Positions 56,531-64,000 of a DNA stretch of 64,000 nt are shown one piece after another. Position numbers and translations under genes: made by a program. Where the stretch lies: assembly GCA_028564705.1 (NCBI GenBank), contig JAPXFQ010000076.1, positions 186,001 through 250,000 on the forward strand. Reading direction: 5' to 3'. This DNA is from Apricaphanius iberus. Its lineage: Eukaryota; Chordata; Actinopteri; Cyprinodontiformes; Aphaniidae. Numbering within the stretch: position 1 is the stretch's first letter; each line of letters opens with the position of its first letter. The notes beneath the pieces were generated by a model. The model had not been told where the DNA came from, ran no database searches, and saw nothing but the letters and a program-made list of their open reading frames with translations.

Positions 56531-57050
56531 CCACGCACTTGCGCTCAGCCCTTTCAGAACAGGGAATACTTCTGGGTCGGCACGAAGCATCGCTGCAAAC
56601 AGCAGTCTCTTCTCCAGAGTGTCAGTCGTCTCACAGAGCTCTTTGAGGGTCTAATCGCACGCCTTCCCGAAGCTCGACCTGCTCCTGCAGCTTCCAGTCA
56701 GACTGCACCGACCTCCTCGGTCTTCCGGGAAGCAGTTTCGCCTACTCCGGAGCCTTATTCTGGTGATTCAGGCAGGACCAAGGGTTTCTTTATCAATGTT
56801 CCCTCACGTTTGAAAGATCCCCTCACTCCTTCCGAGATGATGTGACAAGATATCCTATATTATTGCTCTTCATCGTGACAAGGCTCTACAGTGGGCTGAG
56901 GCAACCTATGACGTGGGTACCCTCTCCCACGTAACTTTTGCCACCTTCATCGAGAAATTCGAGCGTTCTTTCTGCCCTGAGATGGGTGAGGAAGAAGCCG
57001 CTAAGAGACTGTGGAGTCTCAAGCAAGGCAGTTGTTCTGTGGCCGAATTA
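56531..57050 (+). pseudogene. Gag, N-terminal part, Sushi-like element
   Basis: Capsid protein remnant: LTELFEGLIARLPEARPAP, EPYSGDSGRTKGFF, then after frame changes DKALQWAEATYDVG and FIEKFERSFCPEMGEEEAAK, KQGSCSVAEL. The reading stops at the LINE insertion (57051) and resumes at 59351. Confidence 0.78.
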
Positions 57051-59344
57051 GAATAGAACAATCCTTTAATAGTCCCACCAGGGGAAATTCGGTCGTAAAC
57101 AGCAGAAGCAGCAAAAGAAACAACAAATATACAACATATGTAACAGAAGAGAAAAATATATACAAAAAAATACAATAATACACAGAATATGTACATCAAC
57201 ACAGAATATGTACATCAGGTGGAAATAATGTGCAAATTATAGCGGTGTGGTTGTTTAGTGCAAAATGTAAGATACAGTGCAGGTGTAAAATATTTATATT
57301 TGTTGGGAGCAGTTTTGGTTGAACAGTCTGACAGCTGCAGGTAGGAAGGACCTGCGGAAACGCTCCTTTGTGCATCTAGGATGCAGCAGTCTGTCAGTGA
57401 AGGCGCTCTGCAGTTCAGCAACATTTCCATGCATGGGGTGGGAGACTCTGTCCATCAGAGATGTTATTTTAGCCAGAGTCCTTCTGTCTCCCACCACCTG
57501 CACTGGATCCAGGCTGCATTCTACAACAGAGCTGGCCTTCCTGATGAGTTTATCAAACCTCTTCCTCTCAGCTGTCGATAAACTGCTGCTCCAACATACA
57601 GTACTGTAAAAAATGACGGAGGCCACCACAGAGTCATAGAGTCCTTAACAGCGCTCCCTGGACTCCAAATGACCTCAGCCTCCTCAGCAGGTAGAGTCTG
57701 CTCTGACCCTTCCTGTAAAGAGCATTAGTGTTGTGGCTCCAGTTCAGTTTATTGTTTAGGTGAACACCCAGGTATCTATAAGAGTCCAATACTCAATGTC
57801 CACTCCCTGGATGTTCACCGGTGTCAGTGGGGTGGGTCTGCGTCTCCGAAAGTCGACCACCAACTCCTTGGTTTTTCCAGCGTTGATCAGCAGGTGGTTT
57901 TGCTGGCACCAGTCCACAAAGTCCAGAGTCCTCTGTTTGTACTCTGAGTCGTCATCACCTGTTATGAGTCCTACCATGGCAGAGTCATCAGAGAACTTCT
58001 GTAGGTGGCAGCGTGGGGAGTTGATGAAGAAGTCAGCAGTGTAGAGGGTGAAGAGGAACGGTGCCAACACGGTTCCCTATGGGGCCCCCGTACTGAAGAC
58101 CAGCGTGTCAGAGACACAGCCCTGTTTCCTCACATACTGTGGGCGTCCTGTGAGGTAGTCCAGTATACACTGGGACATGTGGTGGTCCACTCCTGACAGC
58201 TCCAGCTTGTCCCTCAGGAGTCGTGGCTGGATGGTGTTGAAAGCACTGGAGAAATCAAAGAACATGATCCTCACAGAGCTTCCAGGTTTCTCCAGGTGAG
58301 TCAGAGCTCGGTGCAGCAGGTAGATGATGGCGTCCTCCACCCCAATGCCGGGTTGGTAAGCAAACTGCAGTGGATCCAATGAAGACCCCACCAGGGGGCG
58401 CAGATGGTTAAGGACTAACCTCTCCAGGGTCTTCATCAGATGCAATGTCAAGGCTACCGGCCTGTAGCTGCTGAGGTCTTTGGGGTGGGAAGTCTTTGGT
58501 ACTGGTACCACACAGGAGGTCTTCCATAGCTGTGGTACTTTCCCCAGCAACAGGCTCAGGTTGAACAAATTTCCTAAAATGCCACGCAGTTCATCTGCGG
58601 AGCACCTCAGCAGCATGGAGCTGATGCCATCTGGACCTGCAGCCTTCCGGACTTTGATCTTACAAAGCTCTTTCCTCACCTGGAGTGCTGAGAGGGACAA
58701 GATGGTTGGTGGAGGGGGATGTGTGCTGGAGTCCTCAGAAGCTGGGTGTGAGCGTGATGGCTGGGAGCTGAGAGGTGTGAAATCCTGAGATGAAAGGCAA
58801 GCAGCTTCAGGAGATGAGGGAGATTGCAGCAGGGGGGTGTCGTGACTCATATTTTTTGGGGCTACTTTATATAACAGTCTCGTATTAAATATGTTTATAT
58901 AATCTTTAGTTAGTATTCAGAAAGTAAAAGTCTGTTTTAATTAGCTTGCATGATGGTAAAGATGGGGGACAATACTTGGGGAGGGGTGGGTGGCTGATCA
59001 AACCTATTAAAGTATTTATTCAGGTCATTCACCCACCCCACGTCTCCGGCAGTCTGGGGAGTTGATGGTTATTGTACAAAGATGGTCTTCAGGCTGCCCC
59101 ACACACCTCTGATGTTGTCCTGCTGCAGCTGACCCTTCGTTTTCCTCCTGTAGTTGTCTTTCCCTTGCCTGATCTTCCATTTTAGTTTCTTCTGGACAAC
59201 ATTCAGCTCCTGTTTGTCTCCTGATCTGAAGGCTCTCTACTTCTCCTTGAGGAGAGCCTTTATTTCAGGATTTATCCATGGCTTGTTGTTGGAAAAACAC
59301 CATACCTTTATGACGGGAACGGTGTTGTCCACACAGAAGTTAAT
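57051..59344 (-). mobile_element. Rex1/CR1-like LINE inserted in gag
   Basis: Minus-oriented. The 3' end at 57051 reads, in sense, 'gggactattaaaggattgtt'. The 6-bp duplication GAATTA lies at 57045-57050 and 59345-59350. The 5' end is truncated within the pre-RT region (FCVDNTVPVIKVWCFSNNKP). It splits the Gag reading of the Sushi-like element. Confidence 0.88.
57294..58850 (-). pseudogene. Rex1/CR1-like LINE reverse transcriptase
   Basis: 58850-58077 (257 residues) has the fingers and the start of the palm: VRKAAGPDGISSMLLRCSAD, LSSYRPVALTLHLMKTLERL, PLQFAYQPGIGVEDAI and the first Asp block IMFFDFSSAFNTIQP. The next frame (58070-57756) continues VLAPFLFTLYT and HLQKFSDDSAMVGLI, with the active site reading SDDS, then NHLLINAGKTKELVVDFRRR. 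The end is at 57629-57294 (SVIFYSTVCWSS, RKASSVVECSLDPV). Frame changes near 58077 and 57756 separate the pieces. A different family from the L2-like copies at 18968-42990. Confidence 0.86.
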
Positions 59345-59350
59345 GAATTA

Positions 59351-59711
59351 TGAGTAGATTTTCGCATTCTTGCAGCGGAGTCGGGTTGGAATGACGCAGC
59401 CTTAAGAGCTGCTTTCCAACACGCTTTGGGAGAAAGGTTAAAGGATGAGCTAGCATGTCGGGACGAGCCAGGCTCCCTCAACGAGCTGATCGATCTAGCC
59501 ATTAAAATGGATTCACGAATCCGGGAAAGATCCAGAACTAGACTTACCAACTCTTTCAGTTCTGACCCCACCCCCTATCGCACCAGCCGTCACCCGAGCC
59601 GATGCAGATCGGAAGGGCTCGGCTTTCTCCGGCCGAGCGGCAACGCAGTATGGAAGGCGGTTGTTGACTATATTGCGGTTCATCAGATCATTTCATTTCC
59701 TCTTGTGAAAA
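59351..59711 (+). pseudogene. Gag, C-terminal part with zinc knuckle, Sushi-like element
   Basis: Resumes directly after the LINE with [12 protein letters not shown] (in shifted frame), [20 protein letters not shown] and [23 protein letters not shown]-type knuckle follows near 59662-59705 ([13 protein letters not shown]). The codon where the first Cys pair belongs is interrupted by TGA at 59665. Confidence 0.78.
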
Positions 59712-60461
59712 ATGCCCAAAAGACAGAGCCCAACAGTAAGACTGGGGGTGCTGTTGGGTGAATCTAAATTAAAGAAACTCCTCCGATTAACTTTACCTGC
59801 CATCATTCAGACACAAGATTCCCAGTTTTCTGTTAGTGCTTTGGTCGACTCAGGCTCGGAACAGAACCTTATCAGTCCAGCGTTAGTAAGACAAAATAAC
59901 ATCAAAGTTGAAAGACTTACCCATTCAATTTATGCTTCCGCCCTGGATGGCAGTCCCTTGGCAGCAATCACCCACCGCACTCTTCCAGTGACCCTTTTAG
60001 TTTCTGGTAACCATCAGGAACGTGTTTCTGTTTTTGTCTTTCCCTCTGAAGATTCGCCCTTAGTCTTAGGGTTTCCTTGGTTACGAAAACATAACCCATC
60101 TATTAACTGGACCGGGTCCAGTATCGAATCCTGGAATCCAGCCCGTCACCGTTCATGTCTCCTTTCCGCCGTTCCTTCTTACCAGGAGACCTCCCCTGAG
60201 TCCTCTAAGCCTCCTGAAGCCCCTAACCTCTTGAACATTCCCCCGGATTACCATGATCTCCATTGGGCCTTCAATAAGGCTCAAGCCCTTTCACTACCAC
60301 CTCATCGTCCCTATGACTACCCCATTGACCTCCTCCCTGGGCAACGGGAGGCCTACATCGCCAGTTCCATAAAGGCCGGCATCAACCGTCCCTCCACCTC
60401 ACCTTGGAGCTGGATTCTTTTTTTGTTGAAAAGAAGGAAAGACACTCAGGCCATGTATTGA
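59712..60461 (+). pseudogene. protease and RT start, Sushi-like element
   Basis: A 249-residue open block. The retroviral-type aspartic protease shows VDSGSEQNLIS (catalytic DSG) and LVLGFPWLRKHNPSINW. It runs into the RT N-terminus (LPPHRPYDYPIDLLPGQRE, then [16 protein letters not shown]). A frame change follows at about 60440. Its position between Gag and RT is the Ty3/gypsy order. Confidence 0.85.
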
Positions 60462-61560
60462 CTATAGAGCCTTAAATGCCATCACCATAAAGAACAAGTA
60501 TTCCCTACCACTCATCGCCTCGGCCTTTGAGGTCTTTCATGGGTCGTTCATTTTCACAAAGTTGGACCTGCGGAATGCATACCACCTGGTCAGGATACAC
60601 GAAGGCGATGAGTGGACAACCGCTTTCAAGACCCACAAAGGCCCCTACGAGTACCTTGTGATGCCATTCGGCCTGAGCAATGCACCTGCTGTCTTCCAAA
60701 ACCTAGTAAACAACGTCCTCCGTGATTTCCTTAACTTATTTTTCTTCATTTACCTTGATGATATATTAATTTTCTCAAACTTTCTCCTAGAACACAAGAG
60801 GCATGTTTGTTTAGTAATCCAGCAACTCATGCAGAACAACCTGTTCATCAAGGCAGAAAAGTGTGAGTTCCACAAACGCTCCATAACATTTCTTAGCTAT
60901 GTTTTTGAGGGTGGGCAGGTGAAGACGGACCCGGAGAAGATCTGTGCAGTGCAGGAGTGGCCTACCCCAACATCACGAAAGCAGGTTCAACGCTTCCTGG
61001 GCTTTACTAATTTTTACAGCCAGTTTATCCGCAACTTCAGTGCCATTGCAGCCCCCATAAAAGCTCTAACTTCCACCAAGTGAGCCTTTATCTGGACTGA
61101 TGAGGCAGACCAGGCTTTTAAAACCCTTAAGAAAAGGTTTGTGGAGGCACCCATCCTCATCCACCCAGATGTTCGATCACAGTTCATCCTAGAAGTTGAT
61201 GCCTCCGACTCGGAGGTTGGTGCAGTCCTTTCCCAGCGATCCCCTTCTGACCAAAAGCTCCATCCCTGCGTCTTTCTTTTCTAAGCGTTTCTCCCCCACT
61301 GAGAGTCGCTATGATATTGGCGACCGGGAGTTGCTAGCGATTAAACTCTCCATTCCTCGACTCCCTCGAGGAATGGAGACATTGGCTTGAAGGCACTGAA
61401 CTCCCTGTCATAGTCTGGACGGATCATAAAAATCTGTCCTACCTGCAGTCAGCCAAACGCCTTAATCCCCACCAGTTTCATTGGTCCCTTTGCTTTTCTC
61501 CGTTTAATCTCAATATATTATTTAGACCTGGAACCCGAAATGTCAAGCCTGATTCTCTGT
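60462..61560 (+). pseudogene. RT and RNase H, Sushi-like element
   Basis: 60562-61083 is open: [39 protein letters not shown], active site [11 protein letters not shown] (about 60750) and [17 protein letters not shown] stop at 61081 precedes the connection ([17 protein letters not shown]) and RNase H ([26 protein letters not shown] near 61540). Further frame changes lie near 61200-61400. Confidence 0.87.
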
Positions 61561-61574
61561 CCCGTCAGTTCTCG

Positions 61575-62750
61575 TTGGACCATACCAGTGAGTCTCCCAC
61601 ATCCATTTTTTTCCCCTCCTGTTCTGTGGGCAATCTCACCTGGAACATCGAGTCTCTCATCCGTAAAGCTCTGACTGCTGAACCCGACCCTGGAGGGGGG
61701 CCTCCCAACAGGCTTTTTGTCCCCACCGCAGTCCGTTCACAAATTCTCCAGTGGGCCTACAACTGGAGGTTTTCCTGTCACCCTGGGGCGAGCCGCACTA
61801 TAGCGCTCCTCCGCCGTTACTTTTGGTGGCCTGGTCTCAATAAGGACGCAGTTGGGTTTGTCACTGCTTGCCAGGTCTGTAACCGTAATAAGAACACTCA
61901 CCATCCTCCTTCAGGATTACTTCAGCCCCTCCCCATTCCTGCTCGTCCCTGGTCCCATTTGGCCCTTGACTTCGTGTCCAGTCTTCCAGTCTCTAGAGCC
62001 AAGTCTGTTATCTTGACGGTGGTGGACCGCTTCTCCAAGGTTTGCCATCTAATTGCGCTTCCTAAACTGCCCTCTGCTACTGAGACCGCTCCAAGTTGCT
62101 CTTCCACCATGTGTTCAGGGTCCACGGTACTCCATTGGAGATCCTCTCCGATAGGGGTCCGCAGTTCATCTCACAAGTGTGGAGGAATTTCTGCCTCATC
62201 CTCAGAGCTCGCCCCCGCCTCACATCGGGTTTTCACACCCAGACTAATGGCCAGTGTGAGAGGCTGAACCAGCAACTGGAGATTGCTCTCCTACCACCTG
62301 GAGTACCCACCTTCCTTGGGTGGAATATGCCCATAACACCCATGTTTCAGCTGCTACCGGTCTTTCACCCTTGGAGGCCTCGTTAGGGTATCAGCCGTCC
62401 CTTCTGCCTCCCTCAGTCCCTGATTCAGTCAAGCCATCAATCCGTTCCCACATCATAGCCTGCAGGAGGACTTGGAATCAGACCAGGGCAGCTCTCCAAA
62501 GGACGTCTGCCCAGAACAAGAGGTAAGCTGATCGGCAGCGCCTTCCAGCACCTGCCTACACTCCGGCCCAGAGGGTCTGGCTGTCCGCCAGGGATTTTCC
62601 CCTCAAGGGCGGTTCGAGGAAGCTATCCCATAGGTTCCTAGGACCTTTTCCCATTGACAATGTGATCAGTCCCTCTGCAGTCCGCCTCAAGCTCCCCGTT
62701 CACCTTTCGGGTGCACCCTGATTTCCATGTTTCACGAATTAGACCGGTCC
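61575..62750 (+). pseudogene. integrase, Sushi-like element
   Basis: HHCC region: HPGASRTIALLRRYFWWPGL and CQVCNRNKNTHH. Core: LALDFVSSLPVS (first Asp), [14 protein letters not shown] (second Asp) and [13 protein letters not shown] (Glu) in a shifted frame from 62096. The C-terminal part continues near 62320-62526 and beyond (GYQPSLLPPSV). It ends with [19 protein letters not shown] and HVSRIRPVLDN-like sequence. At least two frameshifts. Confidence 0.85.
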
Positions 62751-62764
62751 TCGATAATCCTCTG

Positions 62765-62870
62765 TTCGGATCCCTTCGCTGCCAGAGTCACAACCTTTCA
62801 ATAAAGTTTGCTTAATTGTTCCTCTGTGTTTGAGTCAATTGTGTGCGCTCTAGAGTCACTCAGCAATCAT
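62765..62870 (+). repeat. 3' LTR remnant of the Sushi-like element
   Basis: Matches only the last part of the 5' LTR ('ggatcccttcgctgccagag', 'aataaagtttgcttaattg', 'gtgtttgagtcaattgtgtg'). Most of the 3' LTR, including its start, has been deleted, so the integrase end is joined nearly directly to the LTR tail. Confidence 0.7.
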
Positions 62871-62910
62871 GACAACTCTGGTTTTGTGTGTGGGGTTTTT
62901 GTCCTTCTAG

Positions 62911-63983
62911 CTGGACAGGGAGCTGAATTTCAACTTGCCCTCAGATTCTAGCAGCCAGATTTTATTCTCAACATCAGCCAGCAATCCAGGAAGTCAACAG
63001 ACGACACAACATGCTTCAATTTGCAGGATAAAGGTAGTGGATCTTCTGGTTGTATTTACCGACAGCAGCATTGTGAATATGACTTTAAAGATGGAGTTTG
63101 TGAATGAAAAAGCTGTTGATGATGCCGGAGTGTCAAGGGAGGTTTACAAAGCCTTCTGGGAACAATTTCTTGAACAGTGTGAAGGGGAAACGGAGCGAGT
63201 TCCAAGGCTTCGGCCAGACTTCTCTGAGGCTGAATGGCAAGCTGTTGGATGCATTTGGGTGAAAGGATTCGTTGACCATGGTGTAATGCCAGTGAAGCTA
63301 TCAATGGCTTTCATTTTAGCATGCATCGTTGGAATCCACCATGTTGATACAGACATTTTGATGTCGTCGTTCCTCAACTACCTGCCTCCCATCAAGAGAT
63401 CAGCTGTTGAGAAGGCTCTTCAGGGCACACTGGAAGAAAGTGATCAAGAGGACCTGCTCGACCTTTTCACATGGATGGGTTCCCATTTCTTACCTTCAGA
63501 GAACAGCATGAAGTCTGCCCTAGAAATGATGGCTCACAAAGCCATTCTCCAAAAGCCAAAGTATATAGTTGATTGCTTCTCCACCCCCATGTCACTTGTA
63601 AACTACCAGATAAGGAAAGTGTGTTGAATTTTTATGAGTTAAAAAAGCCTACAGATAAAGAGTGATGCAGCTCCTTGAAACAACAAAGGTCATGCTGTCT
63701 CAAAGAGAACAAGCAACCTTAAACCATCTCCAACGTTATGTGAAAAATGCTGATCAAGCCAAAGCAGAGAAAATCATGCGCTTCTGTACAGGTTCGTAAG
63801 TTGCATGTGTTGAAAAAAATTATGGTTAGCTTTAAAGCTGAAACTGGGCTCAATAGAAGGCCTGTTGCTCATACTTGTGGAGCTACACTTGATGTGCCAT
63901 GTACATACAGTTCTTACCCAGGATTTCACACAGAATTTGACAACATCCTCTCCAGCAACTATTTAGAAATGGACATCATTTGA
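62911..63983 (+). pseudogene. HECT-type gene, exon 3 (HECT domain)
   Basis: Follows the acceptor 'ttttgtccttctag' (AG at 62909-62910) and reads LDRELNFNLPSDSSSQ in the same phase as the end of exon 2. A HECT-like N-lobe follows: LKMEFVNEKAVDDAGVSREV, DFSEAEWQAVGCIWVKGF, VSSFLNYLPPIKRS-like and DLLDLFTWMGSHFLPS. After frame changes at about 63600-63810 the C-lobe reads NADQAKAEKIMRFCTGS and AHTCGATLDVPCTYSSYPGF, whose Cys is the expected ubiquitin-accepting residue of HECT ligases. It ends at TGA 63981. The relation to G2E3-like proteins is an inference. Confidence 0.8.
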
Positions 63984-64000
63984 ACTTGAGCAATCTTCAT

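Larger units (their letters stand above)
56096..62870 (+). mobile_element. Sushi-like Ty3/gypsy retrotransposon with nested LINE
   Basis: Contains, in order, a 5' LTR, gag (split by a LINE), protease, RT, RNase H, integrase and an LTR remnant. Sequence features ([33 protein letters not shown]) are those of the Sushi/V-clade, the retroelement group from which vertebrate PEG10/RTL genes descend. Both outer ends are approximate. It lies in intron 2 of the HECT-type locus and ends about 40 bp before the exon 3 acceptor. Confidence 0.88.

Overview
The window looks like euchromatic but repeat-saturated DNA from a teleost fish. The evidence is indirect: the transposon families (L2/CR1-like, Rex1-like and L1/Tx1-like LINEs, two Ty3/gypsy elements, a Tc1-like element, a Harbinger-type MITE and a tRNA-derived SINE) are all typical of fish, and several ORFs belong to multi-copy families common in teleosts. 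The species cannot be named from the sequence. No intact single-copy host gene was found. The only host-like locus is a broken three-exon HECT-domain gene, 47495-63983 (+).

Region by region: 1-1747 holds unrecognised DNA, then a minus-strand fragment of a BED-finger-type transposon ORF ending at a likely terminus near 1747. 3124-7110 (minus) is a decayed two-gene element: a zinc-finger/transposase-like gene followed by a SAM-domain-like gene. 7110-8510 is a dispersed-repeat-like non-coding unit. 8711-18515 is a tandem duplication of about 0.5 kb whose second unit was split by a Ty3/gypsy element (9424-18365, TSD CTTA) with long LTRs, a PNMA-like Gag and a tRNA-Arg-type primer site. 18968-24790 is a head-to-head pair of L2-like LINEs. 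One carries a 28S rRNA fragment in its 3' UTR; the other hosts a SINE and a Harbinger MITE. 25060-25437 is a retroviral-type LTR.

27869-38733 is a nest: an L2-like LINE was split by an L1-like LINE (29971-38469, 7-bp TSD), which in turn received a Tc1-like transposon (32905-34463) and a solo LTR (35114-35750). 38734-46290 holds LINE fragments, a TTAA-flanked MITE (41882-42341), a long palindrome (43715-44290) and a Rex1-like LINE tail.

From 47495 to the right edge lies the HECT-type locus. Exon 1 (47495-47573), exon 2 (54874-55509) and exon 3 (62911-63983) read together in one phase across splice-like junctions. Intron 1 is mostly a second L1-like LINE (about 47908-54200). Intron 2 is mostly a Sushi-like Ty3/gypsy element (about 56096-62870), itself interrupted inside gag by a Rex1-like LINE (57051-59344, TSD GAATTA). 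In-frame stops and frameshifts show that this copy is a pseudogene.

The window is best read as a record of layered transposition. Many insertions can be ordered because target-site duplications or related copies inside the window reveal the pre-insertion sequence. All family names are from recognition of motifs, not from database searches.
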